From Pegoplata infirma (Eukaryota; Arthropoda; Insecta; Diptera; Anthomyiidae), in the NCBI GenBank assembly GCA_963921195.1, contig OY992538.1, positions 231,873,462 to 231,937,461 on the forward strand: DNA of 64,000 nucleotides. The letters run 5' to 3'. The position numbers were made by a program, and so were the translations under genes. This document shows, piece by piece, positions 1 through 10,569 of the stretch (position 1 is the first letter of the stretch; the number at the start of each line of letters is the position of its first letter). Below the pieces are notes generated by a model. It saw only the letters and a program-made list of their open reading frames with translations. It ran no database searches and was not told the origin of the DNA.

Positions 1-145
1 ATATATATTTCATAACCTCCTTTTTACTGGATAAAATCGATTTGAGCGCGTTGATCCCGATCTTCCTAAAATCTGAAAAAATCATATTCCGCTTCAAGAG
101 TTGCAAAAATCCAAAAAGTAGTTTTTATTGAAACGCGCTAACATG
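1..145. other. AT-rich edge sequence, unassigned
   Basis: No coding or repeat signature recognised. It leads directly into the family X fragment that starts near 146. Confidence 0.5.
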
Positions 146-406
146 TATGTATAAGCTAACGACTAAAAAAAGAAGGAATTTTATGTTTTTCTTAACACCA
201 AAAACGTGTGTAACTTGGATATTAATTAACCTGCTGGTGAATTAAAACGTTTTTTACCAGCTGGTGAATAAAACGTATCCAAATTATTTGTATTTTCTCA
301 AATTTTTGTTTTTTTTTATAAAATTTTTTTTATCATAATTTTTTTACAATTTTTTTTTTTCACCAAAAAATTTTTTATCAATTTTTTTTTTCATATTTTT
401 ATACTC
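146..406 (+). repeat. Family X fragment (CACCAGCTGGTG hairpin plus T-rich tract)
   Basis: Starts with TATAAGCTAACGACTAAAAA, also seen near 12070 and at the junction of 13580 with 19126. Then come two CAGCTGGTGAA-type half-palindromes (about 228-275) and a T-rich tract broken by CATCAA/ATCAA. Other copies lie at 12040-12380, 19126-20330 and, inverted, 23040-25610. No coding capacity is visible. Confidence 0.6.
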
Positions 407-689
407 TACACTCAAAAAAATAACTTAGTCAAAATATTAGTAAAAGGTGTTGTAATTTACTTCAACCAAACTTTAGCAAAAAAAATTGTAAAAATTTAAC
501 TTTTACAGTTTTTTTTGGAAATTTACTATTGGTAAAATACAACAATTTTTTTGGTACTTTTACTATATTTTCTTGCTAGTTTTTTTTTTTTATTTTACTA
601 TAATTTTAGCAAAAATATTAGTATTTTCCTTAAAGAAATGGTAATACTTTTTAATTTTTTTTCTTAGTTTTAAGAAAAAAAATTGTTTA

Positions 690-812
690 AAGTGTTCTAG
701 TGTGAATAAAAATCATTGCAGATTCTGCTGCTGTTAAAAGTCCAGCTGCCAAGAAGAAGGCAAAAGATGATGCTGCCAACACCATAGCAAAGTAGCCATC
801 CATCAACTGAAT
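690..812 (+). pseudogene. Histone H1 relic, N-terminal region (copy 1)
   Basis: Reading from 721 gives DSAAVKSPAAKKKAKDDA and then a stop. This resembles the Ser/Ala/Lys-rich N-terminal tail of fly histone H1 (MSDSA...SPVA...KK). The codon at the start position reads ATT. The 5' flank (AAAGTGTTCTAGTGTGAA) resembles that of the second relic at 2535, so both copies share leader and coding start. It is too short and too degraded to be functional. Confidence 0.5.
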
Positions 813-1041
813 GGGCGCTTAAAAATAGGCTACACAATTTTTAGTATTTTTTACCATATTTTTTGCTAATTTTACCATATTTTTTGCTAATTTTATATGA
901 AATTTTTTTTAAAATTTGCCACCTAAATTGTTAATAAAAAGTTGATAATTTTGAAAAATAATTTTTTTAAAATTTTAACACAAACTTAGATATCTAATCT
1001 TCAATATCCAAAAGTTTTTTTTTATTTTTTTTTTAAATACA

Positions 1042-2351
1042 CACGCAAAAAAAAAATCTGTGTAAGATTAAGCAATCCTACTTGGTAAAACTTTTTTCAT
1101 ACCAAAAAAATTTTTTAACCAAATTTTTGCTAAAATTATGCTTGTCAGTGTTAAAGTAACATAATTAGCTTTTTATGTAAAATAACCAAGTAGCTTGCAC
1201 AATAACGCAAATTACTTGCACAAAAATTTATCGAAAGAAAACAACAACAAAAAACAAAACAAATACAGACCGCCATATTCGTTTTGTATTTTTGTGTGCG
1301 TGCTTCGTTTATTTTTTGTGTTATAAAAACGTAAAAAGGAAATTGATAAATAAAATTAAAATTAATTAATAAAAATAAATAATTAGTTTTTTAAAAGATA
1401 AATAAATGTAAGATAAAAAAATGCTAAAGTTAAGTTTGCTGTCATAACTTAAAACACCATTCATTTAGCAAAACCAATGAAGTCCCAGACGTTTGTTTCA
1501 ATGAATTACAAATGGAATGATAAAGTGAGTATACCCCAATTCCGAAGACACCAATAAGTTTTAATAGATTTTCAGTTAAAAATGGTGTTTGGTAATAATT
1601 TTCTATTTTTATAGGGTACTGCAAAATAAATTTTTGAAGCTATGGCGAATCCTTTACTACAATAAAGAGCGTGGGCACCAGTCCTCCCTTTAGCTATACA
1701 ATTAAAACCTAAAAACTCATTTATATAGCAAAGCCAATGGAGTCCAGACCTATTTTGATGAGTTACAAATGGAATCACAAAGTAAGTAAGTGTTCGTTCC
1801 TCCTAACCAAAAGACCAATGGGGTTTACTAGTTTTCTAAATTAAAAATTTATGTTTTGTAATAATTTTCTATTTTTACAGGATGCTTTTAAATAAATTCG
1901 TGAAGCTATAGCGGATCCTTCACTTCAAGAAAAAGCGTAGGCAGCAGTCACTGGAGAAAATTGTACATAAAGGGTCAGTTGGTCGGTGGTAAATAAAATC
2001 CTACACAACATTTATTATATTAATATGGATTTATTCTGTGAAAATTTTAAATTCAACAAATATAGAAATTTTTACAAAAATTTTATAGAAAAATTATTTT
2101 AGCATAAATGTGGTGATTTTTAGAATTATTTTTAGTCACTTTTTCTAATAATTTTGGTATATTTCACCATATTTGTTTTGGTATATTTTACCAAGTTTTT
2201 GCTTAAATAGCATTAGCATTTTCTTCAAAATTTTTTACATAAGTGTTTTGGCTAAATTACGAAAACTACTTCGTCGGTTGTAGTTTTAGCATATTTTTGG
2301 TAAAATTATGCCAGATTTTTGCTCACTCCGACACAAGTTTTTTTTTGCGTG
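1042..2351. mobile_element. Candidate nested TIR element (CACGCAAAAAAAAA termini)
   Basis: The left end CACGCAAAAAAAAAATCTGT and the right end (reverse complement CACGCAAAAAAAAACTTGTG) form a ~20-bp inverted repeat, each flanked by CA. The family resembles the enclosing CACTCAAAA element. The interior holds two tandem, diverged ~275-bp units (1450-1690 and 1725-1965). Confidence 0.4.
1450..1965. repeat. Diverged tandem duplication with INE-1-like and possible H1 fragments
   Basis: Two copies share 'CAAAGCCAATGGAGTCCAGAC', an INE-1-like 'GAGTTACAAATGGAAT' block, 'GTAATAATTTTCTATTTTTA' and 'GAAGCTATGGCGAATCCTT'. The 3' part of the first unit (about 1655-1700) can be read as TT-KERG..SSL, similar to the histone H1 globular-domain start; the second unit is more decayed. 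Both have frameshifts or stops. The H1 reading is tentative here. Confidence 0.35.
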
Positions 2352-2534
2352 CATGTGTAAAAATTAAAAATTCGAAAAAAATTGTTAATTTTTTTTACAA
2401 ATTTTACGTGAAAATGTAAGAAATTTCTTGTGTAGACTACTATGCAATTCTCATTTGTTCTACTTAAGCTAAAAAAATGACGCAAAAAAAATAAAAAAAA
2501 GTGAAGTGTTGTTCTTTAATTTTTTTTTTTAAAG

Positions 2535-3226
2535 TGTTTAAGTGAAAAAAAAAATCATTTTGGATTTTGGTGTTGTTGGAAGTCCAGTTACTGCAACTAC
2601 AGCTGCTGAGAAGAAGGCAAAAGAAGATGCCATCCACTGTTGCCAAGTTGGAGGTTTTCCCGCTAAATCTAGCGCTTTTTGTTTGGATTTAGCGGGGGAA
2701 AATTGGTTTTAGCGGGAACGGTGCTTTAGCGGGAAAATCTAGCGGTTTTTGTTTGGATTTAGTTGGAAAAATTTAGAGGTTTTTTTTCCAATTTTTCTTT
2801 TTTTTCAATCGAAAACGCCAAGTTTGTCGAATTTTAGCGCTTTTTTTTTGTAACTTAGCGGGAAAATTTTATATTTTCCTGCTAATTTTTTTTTCGGTTT
2901 CTTGCGCGTTTTTAGTGAAAAGTAAATTTTCGTAGAAAAAAATAATTTGGAGGTTTTTTTTTAATTTTTTCTTTTTTGTCAATCAAAACTGCCAAGTTTT
3001 CCGGTTTTTAGCGCTTTTTTTCGTAATTTAGCGGGAGAATTTTAAATTTTCCCCGCTAAATTTATTTTTGGCGGTTTCTAGCGCTTTTTTAGTGAAATTT
3101 AGGTTTTTGGTTAAAAATAGTTGGCAACAGTGATGCCATCAAGCCTAAGAAACCATCCAACAACTGAAGTAATAGTTGATGCTGCTATTACTACATTTAA
3201 AGAACGTGGTGCTCAAAAACAGGCAA
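2535..3226 (+). pseudogene. Histone H1 relic (copy 2), interrupted by an hAT-type MITE
   Basis: With the insertion 2635-3132 and one TSD copy removed, the frame runs on as GSPVTATTAAEKKAKEDAIK, then PKKPSNN and a stop. After a degraded stretch it continues as VDAAITTFKERG (3175-3210), which matches the start of the H1 winged-helix (globular) domain. Start-codon loss, stops and truncation show it is non-functional. It shares its 5' flank with the relic at 690. Location inside a TIR element suggests capture or duplication by transposition, though insertion of the element's ends around existing H1 DNA cannot be excluded. Confidence 0.65.
2635..3132. mobile_element. hAT-type MITE, 498 bp, with 8-bp TSD
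   Basis: The termini are CACTGTTGCCAA and TTGGCAACAGTG. It is flanked by identical 8-bp copies of ATGCCATC (2627-2634 and 3133-3140). An 8-bp TSD with CA..TG ends is characteristic of hAT transposons. The interior is made of repeated 'TTTAGCGGGAAAATCTAGCG'-like segments with no open frame. A related longer element lies at 3612-4341. Confidence 0.8.
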
Positions 3227-3611
3227 AAAATTTTTAGTATAGTCACCAAATTTTAAATCAACTACTAATCAGAGAAAAAAAAATACTAAATAAAACAGTT
3301 TTTTTTACCAAATTACAAATTTTTTTATCTATTTCAATTTTACCATTTTTTTTTTTTTGGTAATTTTACCATATTTTTTGATAATTTTACAAAAATAAAA
3401 TGGTATTATTGTAATTTTACCATTTTTTTCCTAATTTTTTGATTAGCAAAATGTTTTTGCTAATATTACCAAAATTTTTGCAACGTCCAAAACTACATTT
3501 TTTTGGCTAATTTTAACCATTTTATTTTGCTAGTTTTACAATATTTTTTTTTTGAGTGTACACCACTTTGTGGTACAGGGTTTGCAACTACCCGCAATAT
3601 TGGTCCTAGAC

Positions 3612-4341
3612 CACTGTTTCCAATTATTTTTCATCAAAAACCTCGAAATTTCTCTAAAAAAGCGCTAGAAACCGCCAAAAAAACTTTAGCGGGGAAAATT
3701 TTTAAAACTGGCAAACTTGGCGTTTTTGATTGAAATAAAATAAAAATTAAAAATAAACCTCCAAATTTTTTTTCCACGCAAATTGATTTAAACCAAAAAT
3801 AGTGCTGAAACAGCAAAAAAAAAATTTGCTTGAAAATTTTGAAAAAAGCCCTAAAAATTTTTGTTTTTGGTTGAAAAAAAAGAAAAATTTGAAAAAAACC
3901 TCCAAATTACATTTTCCACTCAAATTTACTGTGGATTTTTTTTTTTTAAAGAAATACACTCAGGCAATGCTGCCTATCAATTACTAATGTAACCGTGTTG
4001 TTTCTTTCGGAAAGGGGATAGAAGAGAGATGAAAGATTTGAAAGATAGAAGGGCTTCAGTATGGCAACACTATAATTGCGCGTGTTGATAATTTTGAGTA
4101 CAGTTGTTGCATCGCCATCTGTTATTGATCAGGCGAATTATTTTTGAAGCTGTGTTTCATAGCCATTGTTTTATTATTTTACTTCGTTGACGATTTTAAG
4201 TGTTTTATGAATACGTGTTCCAAACAAAAAACGCTAGATTTTCCCTCTAAAACACCGTTTTCGCTAAAACCAATTTTTCCCCGCTAAATCCAAACAAAAG
4301 GCGCTAGATTTATCCGGAAAACCACCAAGTTGGCAACAGTG
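3612..4341. mobile_element. hAT-type non-autonomous element, 730 bp, with 8-bp TSD
   Basis: The termini are CACTGTTTCCAA and TTGGCAACAGTG, flanked by TCCTAGAC at 3604-3611 and 4342-4349. The host sequence is the conserved 'TTGGTCCTAGACC' block of an INE-1-like copy. The ends are related to the MITE at 2635-3132. About 3950-4205 holds a separate dispersed repeat that recurs at 50505-50780. Confidence 0.8.
3950..4205 (-). repeat. Dispersed repeat S (copy of 50505-50780)
   Basis: The reverse complement reads AAAATAATTCGCCTGATCAA, GATGGCGATGCAACAACTGT and CTATCTTTCAAATCTTTCAT. It matches 50505-50780 with few differences over about 250 bp. It sits inside the hAT element at 3612-4341. In the other copy it lies just 3' of a tRNA-like head, so it may be SINE body sequence. 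Confidence 0.65.
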
Positions 4342-4690
4342 TCCTAGACCAACTTTCAAGTATACCGATCGACTCAGAATAACTTTTTAAGTCATTTTAG
4401 CTATGCCCTTCTGTCCGTCCGTCCATTTAAACGTTGTAAACACGACACAGGTTGCAATTATCAATCGATTTGGCGGAAATTTGAAACTTAAGGTCCGCTT
4501 TATTGTGGCACAAATGTCTCTAATAATCATATTATAATAAATATCTGTTTGAAATTTGGCATGTAGACGTGTTTTCTATTTAATAATCACCATTCCGAAA
4601 AAGAATCGGACCAGTTCTTCTTGTAAACCACCTTCCCGATATTCACATTCATCTCTCAAAATACATAAAATAAAATATATATACAAATTT

Positions 4691-5127
4691 GCTAAAATTG
4701 TATTACTTAAGTTAAAAAAATATTATATTTGATTTTGTAATCATTTAATCCGAGGGAAAAGGTGTCCCCCAATAGCACCTACCGACCCCCACCCAAAAAA
4801 AATACGCCCTGCAAAACTTTTTTCTTTTAATTTTTTTTGTTGGATGGTATAAAGGATGCCGTATTTAACATTTTTGATTGTTTTTTCATCATATTTTTTG
4901 TTTTGTCAAACTTTTTTTATCATTAAAGTTCTTTATTTTTCCAAAAAATTGGGTATATTACATTTTTAAATTATTTTTTCATATTTTTTTCGTTTAATCT
5001 TTAAATCACCAAAAATATGTTTGTCCAACATTTTTTTTGAAATTTTTTTATTATTTCCATTGTTTTGTTATTATAAAAAAAAATTTTTATTAAATTTTTT
5101 TTTCATTCAAATTTTTTGTGTTTTCAG
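4691..5127. repeat. T-rich degenerate repeat, family X-like
   Basis: Long T runs broken by CATCAT, ATCAA and GTCAAA, as in the T-rich arm of family X. A short piece near 4740-4800 (CCGACCCCCACCC) resembles GC-richer repeat elements elsewhere in the window. No gene was seen. Confidence 0.4.
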
Positions 5128-5131
5128 AAAA

Positions 5132-6230
5132 GGGCCATTCCAGAAAATTTAGCTCAAATTTTAGTCATTTTTGGAAATGGTGTCTCAGATTAATTTGAAC
5201 CTTGACACATAGATAGCCCTCATAAATATGATATATGTACCATATATCGTTTTTTACATTTGGTGTATTTAACGAATTATGGCGGGTCAAAGATTGACTT
5301 TTTAAGCAAAAGTTAGAAAAATACATCACGTTTAAAGAGCTGTAACTTCTTAACCAATGACCCGATTTTCACAAATTTAGGCTCATGTGAAAGCTGGGGT
5401 TATTCTTTTAGAAAATATTTTTAAAATAACACAGTTTTTTTTACAGAAATGATGCAAAAATGCAAAAACATTTTTTTTTTCGAATATTTAAAAAAACACA
5501 TCTTCCATTTTTTTAAAAAAATTCTGGTGAAAAATAACAATGTTTTGTATAACATATTCAAAATTCAGAGTGGGATCTCCATGGGATCAAAAAATATTCT
5601 GTTTTAAGAACGAGGTTCTCATATTTTTCCCTTAGAAAATTTAAATTTCTAATGTTTTGAATGTTTTCAAAATTTTAATAGTATAATTTTCTTTGAAAAT
5701 TTAAATTTTTATATTGAAGAAACATAAAATTTTAATTTTCTAAGGTAAAATTTAAGAACTTCGTACTAAAACCAGAATATTTTTTTAATCCAATTGGGAT
5801 CCCACTCTGAATTTTGGATATGTTGTACAAAACAGTATTGTTTATCACCAAACTTTTTTTTAAAAAAATCGAAGATGTGTTTTTTTAAATATTTTAAATA
5901 TTTTTGAATTTTTGCAACTCTTCTGAAAAAAATCTGTGTGCTTTTGAAAATATTTCCTAAAAGAAGAAGAATTAAGCTTTCATATGAGCCATTACTTGTG
6001 ATAATCGGCTTACTAGTTAAAAAGTTAGAGCACGTTAAACGTCATGTATTTTTCTGACTTTTGCTAAAAAAGTCGAACTTTGACCCGCGATAATTTGAAA
6101 ACTACAGCAAATTTTGAAAATCCAAAAATGCAACATATCTCATATAAACGTGGATATCTATGAGGCAAATTCTCAGTGGCGTCCAAAGGCATGTTTCCGA
6201 ACAGTGGGGCGAAAATTTTTGGAATTACCC
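5132..6230 (+). mobile_element. 1.1-kb foldback element, copy a (GGGCCATTCC ends, 4-bp TSD)
   Basis: Begins GGGCCATTCCAGAAAATT and ends AATTTTTGGAATTACCC, flanked by AAAA on both sides (5128-5131, 6231-6234). The left and right halves are diverged inverted repeats of each other: GCGGGTCAAAGATTGACTTT on the left matches the complement of AAGTCGAACTTTGACCCGCG on the right, around a centre near 5680. A second copy lies in the opposite orientation at 8931-10033. No coding capacity. The superfamily is not assigned. Confidence 0.75.
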
Positions 6231-6429
6231 AAAAGTTTTTTTTATCAAAAATTTTTTTTTCTTTTTGTTTATGAACATTCTTTTTTTCCATCAACATTTT
6301 TGATTTCATCAAAATTTTTTTTCATAATTTTCTTTTTTCATCAACATTTTTTTTTAAACAAATTAACTTTTTGACAAGTTTGAACTTCTTCTGACATAAA
6401 AATGTATAATTTGTTTAACAATAGTACAA
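6231..6429 (+). repeat. T-rich family X fragment
   Basis: T runs broken by TTTATCAAAA and CATCAACATT, like 19720-19870. It leads into 'TTGTTTAACAATAGTACAAA', which resembles family X near 19995. Confidence 0.45.
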
Positions 6430-6776
6430 AAAGCAAGTGAGAGTTTTAATTCGTCTGTGCCGAAAGTTTAAAATGTAAAAATACTTTTTTTGCACTCCAA
6501 AAAGAAGCGGACTGAAAAAGAAACGAATTGTATCGCAAAAAACTTTATTAAAAAAAACATTTTGAAAAAAAAAAAAATTGTAATATTTTGGTCGTGGTCG
6601 CCATTTCAACAAAAAGACAAGCAGACGGACAGACAGACGAGCATCGCTAAAATATCTCAGAATCGATCACTGATCAAAAATATATACTTTATGGGGTCCC
6701 AAACCGATATTTCGATGAGCTACAAACGGAATAAAAACCTAATGTATGCCCTCTACCACCAAGTGGAGAATAAAAA
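6430..6776 (-). mobile_element. INE-1-like element, degraded, type 3
   Basis: Minus orientation: a terminal hairpin relic (GCAAGTGAGAG...TTCGTCTGTGCCGAA), 'CTCCAAAAAG', a short ACAGACAGAC tract near 6632, 'AGAATCGATCACTGATC', 'TATATACTTTATGGGGTCCC', 'CCGATATTTCGATGAGCTAC' and finally 'GTGGAGAATAAAAA'. Confidence 0.7.
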
Positions 6777-7611
6777 AATATCTGATTTTATATTTTGTTT
6801 AGAATATTTATTTTGAATAATTTTAAATAATTTATTATTTTACAAATTTCCGCAACTTTAATAAAAAGTTATAAAAAGTTATACATAATTCATGCGTAAT
6901 TAAAACTCCTATTATTTAAAAAATGTTGCTTTTTTATAAAAACCTTAAATAAATTACTGCATAATCGTTACATCAATCTTAATTAACTCCTATAAAAAAC
7001 TCTTTAATCTTTAAAATCTTACAAAACTAAACTCCACTCCTATTTTCCATTTTTTATTTTTATTTGTTACTTAATTATAATTCATTTTCGATTCACATTT
7101 TGACATATTTGTGCTACTGGCTTAAAACAGAAACTTACTTCCTTTTCCTCATAAACCAAATTCATTATGACCACTTAATAATTTCCACAAAAATGTATGG
7201 AAAAAGGAAGCAAAAAAATGTAGATAAATCCATAAAAAATAACACAAAACAAAAAAACAGACACCCAATTTCATTTCATTTAACAAACAATTCCATTTAT
7301 TTGCAAAATTTCTGTTAAGTTTTTTTTTGTTTAATGATTAAAAGGAAGTGTTTATATCTTGTATACACCCATCCATCATCCAGTTTATATTTTTTACTAG
7401 TGCTGCTGCACTTTTTTAAAAAATATGGTTAACAAAAGAAAATCTTAATATTTTTTTTTTGTTAGTTACTTTGTATTATTTAAAGCAACAGTTTTTTATA
7501 AAAACAGTCAATGTTATATAAAAGCAAAAGCACGATGAAGATCAAACTCAATGTTGGAAAAATGCACCTATTATATTAATATTCAGTTATATGGAGCTGA
7601 CTTTGCTTATG
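6777..7611. other. AT-rich intergenic DNA, nothing recognised
   Basis: Low-complexity A/T-rich sequence with short K/N/I/F-rich frames typical of base composition. No conserved motif, TIR or repeat shared with the rest of the window was noticed. Confidence 0.6.
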
Positions 7612-8495
7612 TATATATACTCCAAATTACAAATATTCGGACACTAGTCCCGATTTTGCTCATTTTTGACATGATGATGTTTTTAGGGTGGTATCTAATT
7701 TTAAAAATAATGTAGGAAGCCACACCGGTGGAAAAATGGACTTTTTTGTCGAAGGTCGAGGCCCCATTAAGTTTATATAATATTGATCCATTTTTAAAAG
7801 AATATAGCTAAATACATCCGTCAATCTGTCTGTGGAAAGCAAGTTGCAGTCCAAACCAAAAGAGCTAAAAATTAGGTTAATAAGTGCACAAAAAAAAAAA
7901 TAAAAAAATATTTGAGTTAATTTTTAATACTATTGAGTGAAAAATTACTAAATTTTGCACCAGTAAACAATTTAATAGGATTGAGTAAATTTTTAATAAA
8001 AATGTATTAAATATTTAAAACAATTAAAAATTTACTCAAAATTTATCTATTTTTTTTAAAGTTTAAAATTTTTTTACAAAAAAAAAAAAAAAACAAAAAA
8101 TAGTTTTTTTTTAAACTTTACCAAACATATTTATGTATCAAAAACATAGGAAAATTTTATAAAGACGATTACAAACTTTCATATAAATACACAAAAAAAC
8201 TATAAACTAAACGAGAATTCAAAAAACTTTAAGAGTTTAAAAAAAATTAAAAAAAAACTATTAAATTAATTACTTAAATTGTTTTTAAAATTTTTAAGTA
8301 AATTTTTAATTGCGTCAATTAAAAAATTACTCAATTTTTGTTTTTAAATTTAAACAAGTGATTACTCAAATTTGTTTCCTCCATATTTTATTCTGTGTGT
8401 GTTGCTTAAGTGCAAAACGTTTTTTTTTTTCATTTTGGAGAGCATAAATGATTTGGCACAGAAGATTTTTTAACACTCTCACTTTTTTTTTGTAA
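7612..8495 (+). mobile_element. INE-1-like element, highly diverged, split by an AT-rich insertion
   Basis: 7735-7835 reads as a decayed '..CCCCATTAAGTTTATATAAT...GATCC...GCTAAATACATCCGTC' block, followed by a TCTGTCTGTG microsatellite relic and 'CCAAAAGAGCTA'. The 3' end resumes at about 8405-8495 (CATTTTGGAGAGCATAAATG, then AACACTCTCACTT). 7884-8402 is a separate insertion. Confidence 0.5.
7884..8402. mobile_element. Candidate AT-rich TIR element
   Basis: Interrupts a decayed INE-1-like copy. The left end (CACAAAAAAAAAAATAAAA..TTTGAGTTAAT) and the complement of the right end (CACACAGAATAAAATATGG..TTTGAGTAATC) are similar. The interior is repeats of 'AATTTTTAATTG' and 'TTTACTCAAA' type. TSD unclear. 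Confidence 0.35.
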
Positions 8496-8579
8496 ATTTT
8501 TTTAAACAAAAGGAACATATTTATGTCAGAATTTTAGACTTGATAAAATAGTAGTTTTAGTGAAAAAAAAAAATTAGAA

Positions 8580-10525
8580 AACAAGTAGAGAAGTTAAATT
8601 CGACTTGGCCGAATTTATGAATACCCTCCACAATGTCCTTTTAAAGTGATAGAAAATTTTCTAACGTGAAAAAATAACATTTTTGATTAGAAATATTTTA
8701 TTTTGTGTAAAGCAATTTTTTTTTATTAATTTTTGAAAAAAAAACAGTTTACTAAATTTTTTTTGAGTGTAAAATTTTTTTTTGAGAGTAAAATTTTTTT
8801 CGAGTGTATTTTTTTGGTTTTAGTTTAAAAAATATTTTTGAGTGACAAAAATACGTTGTAATATATTTTTGTGACTTACCAATGTTTTTAAAACATGTTT
8901 AATAGGTTTTCAACACTTGAATTTAAAGTTGGGCAATTCCAAAAATTTTCGATCCACTGTTCGGAAACATGCCTTTGGACGTCACTGAGAATTTGGCTCA
9001 TAGATATCCACGTTTATATGAGATATGTTTCATTTTTGGATTTTCAAAATTTGCTGTAGTTTTCAAATTATCGCGGGTCAAAGTTCGACTTTTTTAGCAA
9101 AAGTCAGAAAAATACATGACGTTTAACGTGCTCTAATTTTTTAACTAGTAATCCGATTTTCACAAGTAATGGCTTATATGAAAGCTTAATTCTTCTTCTT
9201 TTACGAAATATTTTCCAAAGAATACGGTTTTATTTAAGAAGTGTTGCAAAAATTCAAAAACATTTTTTTTTTTGCGAATATTTAAAAAAACACATCTTCG
9301 ATTTTTTAAAAAAAAAGTTTGGTGATAAACAATACTGTTTTGTACAACATATCCAAAATTCAGAGTGGGATCCCAATGGGATCAAAAAATATTCTGGTTT
9401 AAGTACGAAGTTCCTAAATTTTACCTTAGAAAATTAAAATTTTATATTTCTTCAATATAAAAATTTAAATTTTCAAAGAAAATTATACTATTAAAATTTT
9501 TCAAAACATTAGAAATTTAAATTTTCTAAGGGAAAAATATGAGAACGTCGTACATAAAACAGAATAGTTTTTGATCCCATGGAGATCCCACTCTGAATTT
9601 TGAATATGTTATACAAAACATTGTTATTTTTCACCAGAATTTTTTTAAAAAAAATCGAAGATGTGTTTTTTTAAATATTTGAAAAGAAAAAATGTTTTTG
9701 CATTTTTGCATCATTTCTGTAAAAAAAAACTGTGCTGTTTTAGAGATATTTTCTAAAAGAAGAACCCCAGCTTTCACATGAGCCTAAATTTGTGAAAATC
9801 GGGTCATTGGTTAAGAAGTTACAGCTCTTTAAACGTGATGTATTTTTCTTACTTTTGCTTAAAAAGTCAATCTTTGACCCGCAATAATTCGTTAAATACA
9901 CCAAATTTAAAAAAACGATATATGGTACATATATCATATTTATGAGGGCTACCTATGTGTCAAGGTTCAAATTAATCTGAGACACCATTTCCAAAAATGA
10001 CTAAAATTTGAGCTAAATTTTCTGGAATGGCCCAGTTAAACTAATCTGAAATTTACGGTTTTGCTAATAACTTTTGAACCACTGGACTGACTTGGCTGAA
10101 ATTCAACAAGAATCAGGCCAGGGAACGACAAATATATATCAAGCTTCAGCCTCTTTAGGATTGGCTTTAGAAAGTAATCGTGTTTTTTATCTCGTAAATT
10201 CGTGAAAAACCCTTGCCCAAATTCACTCTTTTGCTCATAACTTTTGAACCACTGGACCGATTTAGCTGGATTGCAATACCAACCTGACCAGGTTAATGCT
10301 CAACATATACGCCAAACCTCAGGAGCCTCCGAAAAGTCTTTCAAAAGATAGCGTGTTTTCAACAGACAGACAGACGGACGGACGGACATCGCTAGATCGT
10401 CTTAAAATCGATCAAGGATCATGAATATATATACTTTATGGGGTCCTAGACCAATATTTCGAGGTGTTACAAGCGGAATGACAAACTTATATATACCCTC
10501 TATCACTAGAGTGGAGGGTATAAAA
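8580..10525 (-). mobile_element. INE-1-like element, type 1, split by a foldback element
   Basis: The pieces are 8580-8930 and 10034-10525. The minus orientation begins with ACAAGTAGAGAAGTTAAATT and the CGACTTGGCCGAAT hairpin, has ACACTCAAAAA-like tracts, and continues after the insertion with repeated 'ACTTTTGAACCACTGGACC' boxes, a GACAGACGGACG tract, 'GATCATGAATATATATACTT' and the closing 'TATCACTAGAGTGGAGGGTA'. The uninterrupted relative at 45170-46224 gives the empty site. Confidence 0.85.
8931..10033 (-). mobile_element. 1.1-kb foldback element, copy b (4-bp TSD AGTT)
   Basis: Reverse-oriented copy of 5132-6230. It starts GGGCAATTCCAAAAATTTT and ends AAATTTTCTGGAATGGCCC, flanked by AGTT (8927-8930 and 10034-10037). 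The empty site at 45690-45715 (GAATTTAAGGTGAAGCTAAT) aligns with the joined flanks GAATTTAAAGTTAAACTAAT, which supports a 4-bp duplication. Confidence 0.8.
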
Positions 10526-10569
10526 AAAGAAAATTAAAATTTTTTGGTGAAAAACAAAATTTTGATGAA

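Larger units (their letters stand above)
409..3558. mobile_element. 3.15-kb TIR element (CACTCAAAA termini, TA target site) carrying histone H1 relics
   Basis: The termini are CACTCAAAAAAATAAC at the left and a matching TTTTTTTTTGAGTG at the right, each flanked by TA (407-408 and 3559-3560). Joining the flanks gives TTTTTATACTCTACACCACT, which closely matches the intact 5' end of the INE-1-like subfamily with TACCCTACACCACT. This supports insertion into that copy with a TA duplication, as in Tc1/mariner-type elements. The interior is A/T-rich, with repeated 'ACCATATTTTTTGCTAATTTT'-type units, histone H1-like fragments, a nested TIR element (1042-2351) and an hAT-type insertion (2635-3132). 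No transposase was seen. Confidence 0.6.
3559..4690 (+). mobile_element. INE-1/DINE-1-like element, type 2 (split by an hAT element)
   Basis: The pieces are 394-408, 3559-3611 and 4350-4690; the intervals are insertions. It has the TACACCACTTTGTGGTACAG start hairpin, 'AACTACCCGCAATATTGGTCCTAGACC', then 'TATACCGATCGACTCAGA', a short GTCCGTCC tract near 4412 and 'AAACCACCTTCCCGATATTCACA' near the right end. INE-1-like elements are non-autonomous Helentron-related elements. This copy lacks its terminal hairpin. Confidence 0.65.
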
